Shown here one piece after another: positions 9,871 through 19,780 of a DNA stretch of 64,000 bases. Under the pieces are notes generated by a model. It saw nothing but the letters and a program-made list of their open reading frames with translations, was not told where the DNA came from and ran no database searches. The DNA is from Paramoeba atlantica (taxonomy: Eukaryota > Discosea): assembly GCA_977017575.1 (NCBI GenBank), contig CDRNVI010000011.1:186001-250000 (forward strand). Direction: 5' to 3'. Made by a program: the position numbers and the translations under genes. Position 1 is the stretch's first letter. Each line of letters opens with the position of its first letter.

Positions 9871-10562
9871 GAGCGACTAACGTCGTGTACGTTGTTGTGT
9901 CTTCAATACAAGTTAATGTGATGAGTTCTATTCGTATTCAGACGAGAGTCGCATTCGACGATCTCGCATTAATTTTGCGTAGGCTTCTACCAGCCTAACC
10001 GCCCCCATTCCATTCGGATGGCTTCCGATTAAGACGAAGAACGAAATTTCTACGAATTGGTTTACATACATGCATGTCTCCATGCTGCCAAGAGATCGAG
10101 AACTCTTTGATGTCCTCAAAAAAATAGGGTTTATCTGTTGAAGAGAAGAGGTCATCAGTCCACGCACTACCTCGAGACAAGGGAGGTAGATGTTGGGGTG
10201 TACCAGATACTAGATGAACACTACATACAATGTATGTATGTGTAGTCTATAATTTATATTTAAGCTAATATTCGTGTTTCCTACATAAACATACATTTAA
10301 TTTGCGTGTGCTTTCATGTGTTACGTCAAAGAACTGCTACCTACGTGTAAGAGTTACATTACTTTAGAAGTTCACCTAAGGGCTATGGGAGAACAGAAAC
10401 GTTATCATGTCTTTGTTTTGTGGGTGGACTTGGTATATTTGTCTGTCCTCTTTTTCTAAAATGCGTATTTGTACCTTTTGGTGTTTACCCAGATGATCTA
10501 TCTTATGAGCACAATTCTAGTTCTGCTGCAGGATCAATTGTAACATCCGTCATTTCGTGTGC
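9871..10562. other. long spacer with weak antisense reading frames
   Basis: No convincing + strand gene. On the - strand, 10180-9995 translates to a protein-like stretch (WTDDLFSSTDKPYFFEDIKE...), and another frame at 10167-9928 continues with plausible sequence. Neither has a good ATG and I recognise neither; they may be remnants of a dead gene. A short TGTA/ATGT repeat lies at about 10220-10240. Confidence 0.3.
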
Positions 10563-12827
10563 ATGTTACATCGTAATGTAGTAGATCGTCTGCGCAAAGC
10601 ATCACTCAAACTGTTCTCAAGCCTTCCTGGAGATCCGAAAAATTCGCATTCACTTGTACACAGTGCAAATGAACCATCGGGAAGCAGCGACGAGCTTTCT
10701 TGCCATTCATCACATTTGCCTCGAATTGCGGGTGATTCTTCACTCGGATTATGGAAAGCAGCTTTAGACAAGAATTGGTACGGCGCCCTAAGAATTTACT
10801 CTAGCCTTCCGTTTCAAAAGCAAATCGACCGAAAAACTCTAACATTTATTTTGAATTCGTCCAAAAGGTCGTGGACACATGCTTGTCGCATCATTCAGCA
10901 TGTTCACAATGTTCTCCACGTTGAATATGAGGCAGAGAAATTAGAAATGATACTCGCGGAAATATATCGTGTGGATCAAGGGTGGTGGTGCAATCCCAAA
11001 TCTGTTGAAACAAGGTGTCAAACTATTAAACAAATTTTCAATACTATTATCAGACTGCGAAACGACGGGAAAACTCAACATTTAAAGGGAAATACAATTA
11101 AGCACGCGGTTACATCCCTTGCTGACTGGTGTGATGCACTGCAACTATTTCAGAATACGATTCTTACGGCAACTGATGTTGCCCCTAATCACTTCTTTCC
11201 AGCTGTAAGGTGGATTGAACACGCGCGAAACAGAGGATGTCAGAAGTCCGAGGGGCAAATTCAAGCTTTACATTCTTTACTAAACCAGTGTTGCGTCCGC
11301 AACAGATTGCTTCTACGCGGAGACAATGCTTGCAATCTCTACGAGCGACTTGTAAGATCCTACGCGCGCTACGGAAGCTGGGCAGAAATGCTTAATGTTA
11401 TTAGTAAAATGGATGTAGATTCGACTCCAAGCTGGCGAATGCTAGTGCCAACCGCTCCCACTTTTTTTGTTACGTGGGCTCTCTTAGTACGCCATCGACT
11501 CCTTGTAATGGCCCGCCGCGTCATGGAGATTTATACTAAGCTTTATCCTAATACAAGGTGGAGTTCAATTACGTCGGCACCAGATGTATCATTTGCTGCT
11601 CGAATGCTAATGCACACAACTGCACCTCTCTCCGCCTCCATTAGATTTGAACGTGAACCATGTTCTCACCGCATTATTTCACACCAGGAGAAGGCTTTGT
11701 ACCGCCGAGATAATACATGGATACATGTAAAAGATTTTTACAGGTATCATGTTGAGCGTTTCAAGATAGAATCGGAAGCCGCGCATTTACGAATGCATAT
11801 TTCTCTCAATACTAATTATATTTTTTCAGTCCTTACTAGGACGGCTCATCTTCAGTTTTCAGTATTTTTTGCCGCTCAACCTTTATTGCACGAAGATTGC
11901 TGGAGGCTTGCGTTATCAGCTTTTGTAAGAGGAACGCCGATGGAATCGACAAAATCTATTATAAGTGACACTACTGAATTTCTAGCTGAACAAGAAAAAT
12001 TTTCTGAACTTTGCCAACGATTAGCAGTGCTGATGACAAGATATTCCTCGCCTTTTCCTAAATCCATACAGAGAAACTTCTTCCTTTATTTAAGCAGAAA
12101 ATCGCCTCTCACTTCGTATGCAGTTGCTGCTGTATATGCTAGAGCCGCCTCTCTATCAGAAGCATGGGAAGATGCTCTCACATACTACTATATTTCCCTT
12201 AGCAGGCCTTTGCAGTTCGTTCGTGAGTCAGATTCCGCACAACGTGCAGTACTGCCCATTCATGTTCTAAACTCGTGTTTGATGCATGGACAATGGTCCA
12301 AGGCTTGCAAAGTTTATGGTGATACTATGCACTCGCTTTCAAAGCATGTTACCTTAGCCTCACCGGCCGCAGAATACATTTACACGAAAGAGACAAGTAC
12401 ATTAAACACTAAAATGATGTCCTCAAAATTAGGCAGTGGCATTACTCAAGAATTTGTGATTTTATTGCTGCGACGTAGAATACATATGCTTCACCTTGAG
12501 CGGTCCAGCTTGAACCAACCAAGTGAAACTGGACTTCCTGAAATAATTGTCACCCTGCTGCAAACTCACTCGAAAGTAAATGATCTAGCTAAGCAATTGC
12601 TAGAGGAATGCATAGAGCTTGAAAGAGATGAGTCCCATAGGCAGAAACTAAGCCAATGTTTGAGCATTTTCGGGATTATTGCTGAATATCGAACAAAGAA
12701 CCCCAAAGTCACCCAGTCTGTGAATGTTCACGGTACACCCAATGCCTTGGATGCGAAGCAACCCCCCAAGAGATACTCGAACACGGCACACTCTAGGAAT
12801 ATCCAAATACAGCTTACGCTTACGTGA
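10563..12827 (+). CDS. large helical protein, probably mitochondrial, function unknown
   Basis: The 754-aa product starts MLHRNVVDRLRKASLKLFSS, a good amphipathic basic mitochondrial presequence. The rest is almost entirely predicted helix, with recurring units such as SWRMLVPTAPTFFVTWALLV, AYARAASLSEAWEDALTYYY and HGQWSKACKVYGDTMHSLSK. These resemble the helical hairpins of PPR/TPR-like mitochondrial RNA-binding proteins, which are numerous in kinetoplastids, but I cannot fit a regular 35-residue repeat by eye. I chose ATG 10563 because an AG preceded by TTCTGCTGC lies about 35 nt upstream. Function is not assigned. Confidence 0.7.
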   Translation: MLHRNVVDRLRKASLKLFSSLPGDPKNSHSLVHSANEPSGSSDELSCHSSHLPRIAGDSSLGLWKAALDKNWYGALRIYSSLPFQKQIDRKTLTFILNSSKRSWTHACRIIQHVHNVLHVEYEAEKLEMILAEIYRVDQGWWCNPKSVETRCQTIKQIFNTIIRLRNDGKTQHLKGNTIKHAVTSLADWCDALQLFQNTILTATDVAPNHFFPAVRWIEHARNRGCQKSEGQIQALHSLLNQCCVRNRLLLRGDNACNLYERLVRSYARYGSWAEMLNVISKMDVDSTPSWRMLVPTAPTFFVTWALLVRHRLLVMARRVMEIYTKLYPNTRWSSITSAPDVSFAARMLMHTTAPLSASIRFEREPCSHRIISHQEKALYRRDNTWIHVKDFYRYHVERFKIESEAAHLRMHISLNTNYIFSVLTRTAHLQFSVFFAAQPLLHEDCWRLALSAFVRGTPMESTKSIISDTTEFLAEQEKFSELCQRLAVLMTRYSSPFPKSIQRNFFLYLSRKSPLTSYAVAAVYARAASLSEAWEDALTYYYISLSRPLQFVRESDSAQRAVLPIHVLNSCLMHGQWSKACKVYGDTMHSLSKHVTLASPAAEYIYTKETSTLNTKMMSSKLGSGITQEFVILLLRRRIHMLHLERSSLNQPSETGLPEIIVTLLQTHSKVNDLAKQLLEECIELERDESHRQKLSQCLSIFGIIAEYRTKNPKVTQSVNVHGTPNALDAKQPPKRYSNTAHSRNIQIQLTLT

Positions 12828-13035
12828 GTCTTCTTAGAGCAGAGAAGTGCACCTTTTTTCCTAATCGTTTCATATTCAAATAAGGTCACACTAGTGTAAC
12901 CTCACTGTTTCCAGAAAAGCCTTGAAAATACATAATATTCAAGAGTAGCAGATGTTCTTGAATGGATAAGGCTTAACACCTGAACAACATTTTCGTTCTT
13001 AGTCATATTTACATTTATTTTTCGCTTGCATCAAC

Positions 13036-14154
13036 ATGGAAGACGAACTCAACTGCTTTTTCGGCGCTCAGGTAGAACCCGGAGTAGAGTTCAAAACAAC
13101 CCCCAAGATCGGATTCCTCCACGTGAGTCAGGCGGCATTGGCGGGTGATTCTGAAAAGTCCGGGAATGTTACGCTCTACATCACCGTCCAAGGCAAACAA
13201 TTCGCCCTAGGGACGCTCTGCTCGAAGCATGGCAACTTCCAAATGGCCCTTGACCTCAATTTCATGCCCGACCAGGAAGTGAAATTCACAGCCAAAGGGG
13301 ACAAACTCAAAATCCATCTCACCGGATATTATGAAATGGACGACATGGATGATATGGACGACCTCGAGGACGACGAAGACGACGAGAGTCTGGAGGAGGT
13401 GCCAGCGAAAAAGGCTCTGGAAGCGGTTAAAGTCTCAAAGACTGTTGTGGATAAAGTGGGGATTAAGACGGTGCCTGTGAAGACCTCACCCTCCGCTCCC
13501 CCTGCGGCCGTGAAGCCTTCTTCTGCCTCACCCGCGCTGGCCTCGAAAGCTGCCCCTAAGCTCGATGAAGATGATGAAGACGACGAAGAGTCGGACGATG
13601 AGGAAGACGAGATGATGGAAGAAGACATGGACATGGATGATGACAGCGAGGAGGAGGAAGACGACGAGGAGGAGGAAGAGAACATGGGGGAAGGAGAGGA
13701 GGACGAAGAAGATGACGACGAAGAGGAGGATGAGGACGACGATGAAGAGGACGACGAAGAGGACGAGGTTCCGGTGAAGAAACCCAAGTTCGACCCTTCC
13801 GCAAAGCACGGGGAGAAGTCGAACAAGCCCCAAGGTGGCCAACGCCAGGAGTTTCCTAACCGTCCCTCCCATGGTGGAACCCCGCAGAATAGGCCGTTTT
13901 CCCCCGGCCAGCAAGGTAGCGGGGGACGCCAGCATGGCAGCGGGGGTCACTTCAAGCCAGGGGGTCACACCCCCCAGCAGGGAGGTCGACACAGCGGTGG
14001 GGGTTTCCAGCAGCAGCGTAACAGCTTCGGGGGAGGAGGTGGCAACCGAGGAGGTCAGTTCAGCCGAGGTGGTGGCCGCGGGGGCAACTTCCGTGGGGGG
14101 AGAGGCGGGGGCCGCGGCGGACGCGGAGGTGGTGGCTTTCGTGGAAAGTTTTAA
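13036..14154 (+). CDS. nucleolar NOPP44/46-like protein: nucleoplasmin-like core, acidic blocks, RGG tail
   Basis: The 372-aa protein has three parts. Residues 1-100 (MEDELNCFFGAQVEPG ... GNVTLYITVQGKQFALGTLC ... HLTGYYEMDD) form a nucleoplasmin-like beta barrel of the type found in FKBP39/46 and plant HD2. Residues 175-245 are a near-continuous Asp/Glu block. Residues 285-372 are Gly/Arg/Gln-rich with many RGG and FRGG repeats ending GGGFRGKF. This order matches the trypanosome nucleolar phosphoprotein NOPP44/46, an RNA-binding ribosome-assembly factor. The acidic tract makes the opposite strand read as poly-Ser, which is not a gene. No FKBP domain is present. Confidence 0.75.
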   Translation: MEDELNCFFGAQVEPGVEFKTTPKIGFLHVSQAALAGDSEKSGNVTLYITVQGKQFALGTLCSKHGNFQMALDLNFMPDQEVKFTAKGDKLKIHLTGYYEMDDMDDMDDLEDDEDDESLEEVPAKKALEAVKVSKTVVDKVGIKTVPVKTSPSAPPAAVKPSSASPALASKAAPKLDEDDEDDEESDDEEDEMMEEDMDMDDDSEEEEDDEEEEENMGEGEEDEEDDDEEEDEDDDEEDDEEDEVPVKKPKFDPSAKHGEKSNKPQGGQRQEFPNRPSHGGTPQNRPFSPGQQGSGGRQHGSGGHFKPGGHTPQQGGRHSGGGFQQQRNSFGGGGGNRGGQFSRGGGRGGNFRGGRGGGRGGRGGGGFRGKF

Positions 14155-14735
14155 GGCAGATGATCTTTGAAAGATGAGCCGAAAGAAAGCATTATTTTTT
14201 ATCCCTTAGGATGCTGTCGCTTGGCGGAGTTGAAGTTATTCAAGTGGAACATAAAACACGTGAAATGAACAGAGAAGATTGAAGGTGAAAGACAGGAATG
14301 GGCGCCAGGACTTGTTTCGAATCATATATTGATAAGGTAAATATCCTATGTAAAGCAGGAAGGCAAGAGCTTTTTGATTCTTATACTCATTACCAATGCT
14401 AAAAATTACTAATAGATTAATCTTTTTTTATACAAAGGACCTTGTACCAAGTAACTCCCCATACGAATTAAGTTGCCAAATATGGCAATGCGGAAATCTA
14501 CCAAAAAAAGTGAATCAGTAGTTTCTTGCAATTGTATCTTACGTGAGTAATGAAATATCGCAATTATTTAACCGTTTAATCGAGTAGTGTAGAAATAAGA
14601 TGGTCCTGCGCGCAAAAATCTTTTTTTCTGGTATTTACCTTTCCGTGTGGCTCAACCCAGGCTGAGCAAGTGACAACGTCAAATCTTTGGCGACTTGAAT
14701 ATTTCTTTGAAGGTTCTGACAGAGCTTTGCACATC
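14155..14735. other. intergenic, no gene seen
   Basis: AT-rich 3' flank of the NOPP44/46-like gene. A pyrimidine tract ending near 14660 (TTTACCTTTCCGTG...CCCAG) probably serves the Orc4 gene. Confidence 0.45.
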
Positions 14736-16943
14736 ATGTCATCTGAGACGCTGCGACATTGCCTTGATCTGGCGAGCACAGGCAATATGGATAGGTATGC
14801 AGCGACTCATATGCTACATCATCATTGGCGTGAGCGTTCCTCTTTTACAGTAGAATTATGGGGTCCCAATGGGAGTGGCAAGAATGCGCAGCTCGAAGTG
14901 TGGTGCGACCAGATATCGAAATACGCGCATTCTTATGAGGGCAATATTAACAAGCGATACTGGGGCCCGAAACGGACTTACTTCTTGAAGTTTGACAACA
15001 GTGACTACCCCCGAAACATCAGCGTCCGTGATTACACACATAGATTTTTTCAGCATCTATTGAAAGTGCTCGGTTCAACTTTCTTTTCTGACTCGTCCTC
15101 CTCGGAGACGAATATTTGGCGTGATAGTTCAGACTCTGAAAGCACAACTCCTTCTTCCGTACTTTGTTCATCTAGTGAAGTAGAAACCATATCACCTGAA
15201 CACATGGAAGGTCACGAATCGTCAGAATTTTTAAACGAGTCCTCTTTACGCATTAAGTTGCGCAAGCGCAGAAAACAAGTTTGCCGAAAGAAAATAAATT
15301 TTGGCTTGAATGCATTTAAGGAGCCCGACCTTTCAGATGACGATTTTGGGGGACTGAGCGATTGTTCTACTAATTCGCGGTCACAAAGTTCCTGTCACAG
15401 TGATGATCTTTTTGAAAAAGGTCATACGCATACGTTGCGCACTAACTCTGTTGTACGTCGGCTTGTTGCAATCCTCGAAAGAATTTTCATCAACGGAGAG
15501 ATGATAGTGATTTGTCTTAGTCGTATGGACTTGTGTCTATCCGCTTCTCAAAAGATTTTGTACGGGATTCTTACACATATGGCAGATGCCTCCTCTTCAG
15601 TTTTGCTGATAACAACCGTTCTTCACACGAAGTCGCTTTCGTTTGAGAAGCGTATTTACAGCCGGTATAATCCTTTTCATGTAGCAATGTTTTCGAAGGT
15701 TGACGTTGCCAATTTATCTAGTGCTTTAAATCTTCTTCTTCCTCAGCAGAAAATACCATCAAATTCAACTTGTATTGCAGCTTCTCAAACCGCAGAAAGC
15801 CTAACAGATTCCTTACAGAAAGCTATCGATTCGGGTCAAGGATTTTCTCTACTTCAGCATTGCGCTGATAATGCCCGTTCTTTTTCGGAGATTTGTTCAG
15901 AACAACCTTTATTAGCAGGAAATAATAGGAGAAACAAATCAAAAAACTCGAAGTTTCTTGTAGTACGAAGAGTAGAATCCAATGAAAAAGAATTTTCCGC
16001 GTCACGCACGACCCACACTGTTTCTAGTTCTTTGGTTGCCCTTCTGGATCCAGGTTTTCGCTCTTTATCTTCCATTTCCCTCCCGAGATTGCAGGAATCG
16101 GTGATTGGTGGCGCACCTGTTCAGTTGCTTTGCCATCTTTCATCTTGGATAAATCGAGTACGCAAAGCTGTTTATGACTGCATTATATTAGCTGCTGCTG
16201 CTGTCCTTTCATGGGAGCAAGCAGAGGCTCACTACCACAAACACACTGTTGCTCCTGCATCATCTTCAAAGGATACCCTGCCAAGTTTCACCCATGCGTC
16301 ACGGAGCGCACGTGTCCCAATGCAAGGCGCGTTGAAGTCGCCTCCTCTCCCATTTAGTTCCATGTGCTTCACCTCTTGCTCTGTGTTGCGAATTATTGCA
16401 AGTCGCGACGGGGGTATGTTCCCTATGTGTGCCCCTTCCTTTTTAGACAGTATCGTCACCGAGGGCAAAGGAGATGAAAGGGGTGAGTATCATTCATCGG
16501 ATTCTGTTTTGTTTAGTGCGACATGGGACGAATGGATTCATGCAGCCCTCAGAGATGTAGAAAATGGGGAAAAGCATACACTACACTCCTCACATGGTCA
16601 TTCTTCTCAGTTCAATATGTGGTATGAATCTCTAGGACGCCTGACGACTGAGCTCGGACTTCTTTCACATTTCACAGGTACCCTTTTATTTTTAACTCTT
16701 CCACCTACCCAGACAACCAGCTTAGTAGTCACTAGGCTCTCTAATATAGTGAGTCATGTTGAAGCGCAGCACGAGGCGTGGTGTGCTTCGAGATACAGGC
16801 CTCTAGAAGATGTGAGTGAGAATGATCGTACTCAACTATTTACCCGGCGCCTTGTATCGGGAGTTTTAGCGGATGTAAAAGAGGTACAAAAGCGATTTGT
16901 TATGCACTCAGAGAGTACTATTAATCGAATGCAGCAACTCTAG
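14736..16943 (+). CDS. ORC4: Orc4-like AAA+ ATPase of the origin recognition complex
   Basis: The 735-aa product has a Walker A motif near residues 45-55 (VELWGPNGSGKNAQ). After a long Ser-rich insertion, a region RLVAILERIFINGEMIVICLSRMDLC is followed by FEKRIYSRYNPFHVAMFSK. The latter matches the Orc4 block LEKRVKSRF.H. In the Walker B position the usual DEFD is replaced by SRMD, so ATP hydrolysis is probably lost. The C-terminal 350 residues include probable winged-helix segments but are divergent. ATG 14736 follows a pyrimidine tract and AG near 14660; the frame is open upstream but lacks an ATG. Orc5 or a Cdc6-like relative is possible. Confidence 0.65.
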   Translation: MSSETLRHCLDLASTGNMDRYAATHMLHHHWRERSSFTVELWGPNGSGKNAQLEVWCDQISKYAHSYEGNINKRYWGPKRTYFLKFDNSDYPRNISVRDYTHRFFQHLLKVLGSTFFSDSSSSETNIWRDSSDSESTTPSSVLCSSSEVETISPEHMEGHESSEFLNESSLRIKLRKRRKQVCRKKINFGLNAFKEPDLSDDDFGGLSDCSTNSRSQSSCHSDDLFEKGHTHTLRTNSVVRRLVAILERIFINGEMIVICLSRMDLCLSASQKILYGILTHMADASSSVLLITTVLHTKSLSFEKRIYSRYNPFHVAMFSKVDVANLSSALNLLLPQQKIPSNSTCIAASQTAESLTDSLQKAIDSGQGFSLLQHCADNARSFSEICSEQPLLAGNNRRNKSKNSKFLVVRRVESNEKEFSASRTTHTVSSSLVALLDPGFRSLSSISLPRLQESVIGGAPVQLLCHLSSWINRVRKAVYDCIILAAAAVLSWEQAEAHYHKHTVAPASSSKDTLPSFTHASRSARVPMQGALKSPPLPFSSMCFTSCSVLRIIASRDGGMFPMCAPSFLDSIVTEGKGDERGEYHSSDSVLFSATWDEWIHAALRDVENGEKHTLHSSHGHSSQFNMWYESLGRLTTELGLLSHFTGTLLFLTLPPTQTTSLVVTRLSNIVSHVEAQHEAWCASRYRPLEDVSENDRTQLFTRRLVSGVLADVKEVQKRFVMHSESTINRMQQL

Positions 16944-16955
16944 TTATTCTTTTTA

Positions 16956-17711
16956 CACCCCTGTCCATCTTCATTTACCCCCCCCCTACAGGTCCTATAG
17001 TTTCTTCGATTTTGGAAATATTTAGCGTGCGACTGTTTTTCGACCCAATCGTCTCGAATCCGCCGTCCTTTTCATGATTGGAAAAAACAAATTACTAAAA
17101 TGACATGACAATTTTTGAGGGGGTACACTTTTTTTTCTAATTTTTTTCATATTCTTGGGAAATTTTTTATGCTTTTAAAAGTATAAATCGTGCTTGGATA
17201 ACGCAAAAATGACGCTAGATATGTATTCAATATCCAATATGGCAACCTTTCTTTTCTATCACAAACTGAAGTCGTTTGCGACAGTTTTTGAATGGATTTC
17301 TTAATTCGTCAACATGTTCTCCTGTTAAAAGGTCGGATGTTTGAAACATAGCGTCTCGTATTTCGTGTCTATTCTTTCTATCTAAAGCGCGCAAGGATTA
17401 TAGTTCCTACCGTGCTATGATCAGGGTTCGACTTTCCGGTGGATTACGCTGATTTGGGAGAAGAGGAAGCCAGTTATCTCTTGGCCATTAAGGAAAAAAC
17501 TGAAAATAATGAATTTTTTAGGGTAGGCAAAACAAAATCGGGTTTTTCGACAAAAATTTTAAGGCCTCGGAGGAAAAAGGATCGCTCGAGTGAAAAGGAC
17601 AGCGGATTCAAGACGATTGGGTCGAAAAACAGTCCCATGCTAAATATTTCCAAAATCAAACAAAATACAAGACCTGTAGGGGGGGGGGGTAAATGAAGCT
17701 GGACAGGGGAG
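16956..17711. mobile_element. TA-flanked inverted-repeat DNA element (long TIRs, Stowaway-like)
   Basis: The 756-bp element is bounded by TA (16954-16955 and 17712-17713). Ends begin CACCCCTGTCC (left) and CTCCCCTGTCC (right, reverse complement). Inverted similarity continues for about 130 bp, including CTTCATTTACCCCCCC, GATTTTGGAAATATTTAGC and GACTGTTTTTCGACCCAATC. The interior has only an 85-codon GTG-initiated frame that overlaps the right TIR and looks non-coding. TA duplication and long TIRs suggest a non-autonomous Tc1/mariner-superfamily MITE. It sits 12 bp after the Orc4 stop codon. The TIRs differ at roughly one position in ten, so it is not new. Confidence 0.7.
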
Positions 17712-17751
17712 TATGTCTACTGCTCGGGTTCTTCTTACCATTCTCAATATA

Positions 17752-18450
17752 CCGTATACCCCCCCAGTAAGAGAGATTTGGCCCTTTTTGGGCTGACCCC
17801 CAATAAGAGAGATTTGGATCGAGGGCCCCGCAGGAAGCGTATAGGGGGTAGGGGGTGAGTGTCCGCATGTCGGGGGGCTCGGGGGTAATCCAAATAAGCG
17901 TTTTATCACGTTTTCAGAAGCAAAAATAGAAAAATTGGTCAAAAGGACTTTTTTCCCCCAAAAACTTTTAACTTCGTACTTCCCTTGATAAAATGTACCA
18001 AAAAAGAAAATTTATGAGCTCTACCTTGGTTCCGGTTCTGAGCCTGGACAATAATTTCAAATTCCTTAAACAGCGGATTACAAGAACTCCTCAATTCACA
18101 TCGTACGGTACAGGCTTCTATCATCACGTCATCCAAGATTCCCAACTACAAAAAGTGGTACTGTCATACATTTTACAGCCTGTGCACAGAAAAATGATAG
18201 AGCGGAGTCGTGTAAGTAGCAAAAATACGATGTTTAATCACTCGCTTGGATAATACTGAAATTTTTTTTGAGAAACCACCATGAAAAAATTTAAGTTTTT
18301 TTTTCGGGGGGAAAAAGTCCCCTTTCACCGAAAAAATTGTCTAAAAAGGTGGAAGAAAGGACAAAACTGGCCAAAAAGGTATACCCCCCTAGTAAGAGAG
18401 ATTTGGCCATTTTGACCCAAAACCCATTCTCTTACTGGGGGGGTATACGG
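17752..18450. mobile_element. C-run MITE, long copy (TA-flanked)
   Basis: Both ends read CCGTATACCCCCCCAGTAAG and continue with GAGA. TA precedes the left end (17750-17751) and follows the right end (18451-18452). The subterminal motif AGTAAGAGAGATTTGG is repeated in both orientations (about 17766, 17803, 18392 and reversed near 18430). A further internal inverted pair (GGACTTTTTTCCCCC near 17945 and its complement near 18310) extends the palindromic layout. The interior holds an 86-codon GTG/TTG-type frame that I do not recognise. Its ends are the same family as 38525-38817 and 39066-39385. The element is non-autonomous. Confidence 0.75.
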
Positions 18451-18619
18451 TAATTCCCCTCAAGTAAAGCTTTAGTATAGTCTGTGGCATTACTCACAGC
18501 TTCGCAGGTTGCTTTTGTACCTTGTAAATTATAAGTAAGCATAATGTGTTTCATCTTGTAAAATAATTTTTGAGTAATAATTTACTGTTTTTGTATTTAC
18601 ATGTTGTTGGTTTTATGTC

Positions 18620-19150
18620 ATGCTACGTAGCTTGCCATATCTGCCTCTATTCTTCCTGCTTTGTTCGAACTATCATGGCAGTTTGGTCTGTGCAGTAAGT
18701 ATTACCTACCCTCCGTCATTAAGACGCCGACTTGGTTTTGCACCGGCCACTTTCGGATGCCCATATTATACTGCAGGAAGATACACCGGAAGTTATCCGA
18801 TTATATTTTCTTCTCCAAGGTGTGGGTGTGACTCACTAATCGAGAGATCGCACGAAAACAATACGTATAGCGATAAGATAGTTGTAGTTTTCCGAGGGGA
18901 ATGTACATTTGTTACCAAAGCGCAAGTAGTTCAGAAAGCAGGCGGAGTAGGACTTCTGGTCATTGATGAAGACGTTAGGCGCAGTGAAGACCTTATGATA
19001 ATGACTGATGACGGTGACGGTCACAAAGTGCTTATTCCTTCTGCTCGAATATCATTTAGAGACGGACAAAAACTTCGCCGGGTGTACCAAGATTCTCTCA
19101 TCCGTTCTGTTCTTCGTCTTTCGTTGACACATGATATGACATCGGCGTAG
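18620..19150 (+). CDS. secreted PA (protease-associated) domain protein
   Basis: The 176-aa product begins with a clear signal peptide (LPYLPLFFLLCSNYHGSLVC). The remainder resembles a stand-alone PA domain: FGCPYYTAGRYTGSYPIIFS, then KIVVVFRGECTFVTKAQVVQKAGGVGLLVIDED, where RG(E/D)C.F..K...A..AGA..L.V.. is the family signature, and later VLIPSARISFRDGQKLRR. PA domains sit in the lumen of secretory compartments as protein-interaction modules of sorting receptors and proteases. No protease, RING or transmembrane segment follows, so this is a short soluble form. It lies just downstream of a MITE. Confidence 0.78.
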   Translation: MLRSLPYLPLFFLLCSNYHGSLVCAVSITYPPSLRRRLGFAPATFGCPYYTAGRYTGSYPIIFSSPRCGCDSLIERSHENNTYSDKIVVVFRGECTFVTKAQVVQKAGGVGLLVIDEDVRRSEDLMIMTDDGDGHKVLIPSARISFRDGQKLRRVYQDSLIRSVLRLSLTHDMTSA

Positions 19151-19504
19151 TTATTGTATTCGGATTCTGAATTTGAATACTATCGCTTTCCCTTTATACT
19201 GCCGCCGGTTCGGGGGGTCTTTTTGGGGGAAAGACATTGCGCTTCGCCAAATTTGCATTTCGTCCATCCAAAACCGTACTTGAATCGATGGCATGTTTCC
19301 TCTTTCGCCTTCTCAGACAGGTCGGCTCGAAAAATGGCATGCTCCTCCATCAAACGTAAAACGATATGCTTCATGATCGCTCGCATTCCCTCCAGTTCGC
19401 CCAGGAGGATTTCGCATGAGGAGATACATCATCTATCGATAGGTACAACTGCAGGTCAACTATCTGTCCTGTAGGTACAACGACAGGTAGTATTATATAC
19501 AACT

Positions 19505-19582
19505 ACACCCCCGCTAATATATTTTTTTAAACGGGTGATTTTTCGACTTTTATAATTTTTTATAATTAATTAGCGGAGGTGT
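19505..19582. repeat. short palindromic repeat (MITE-like)
   Basis: ACACCCCCGCTAAT at 19505-19518 is matched by ATTAGCGGAGGTGT at 19569-19582 (one mismatch) around an AT-rich 50-bp core. Flanks contain further inverted pieces (TATACAAC and GCAACTA). It lies in a 630-bp gene-free stretch (19151-19780) that otherwise shows only repeated GTACAAC/GACAGGTA motifs (19440-19490) and no supported gene. Confidence 0.5.
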
Positions 19583-19780
19583 ATGCAAGTATGCAACTAT
19601 TACTTCCGAATTATACTGAGTGTAAATTTACATATAAAGTACATTTATTTAGTATGGGGAATGACTAGTTTTCGTCTGAGGCAAGAATTCGTTTCTCTAC
19701 TATGCAACTTTCATGGGCTTCATCATTTTTGAACCTTGAAGCGTCAAATTTCGAATAAACGAATTGTGAGAAAACTTTTA

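Noticed and set aside
13329-13826. Long - strand poly-serine frame
   Set aside because: It is the complement of the acidic Asp/Glu codons of the NOPP44/46-like gene and has no independent features.
17439-17696. 85-codon frame inside the TA-flanked element
   Set aside because: Starts at GTG, runs through the terminal repeat and C-run, and has no transposase motif.
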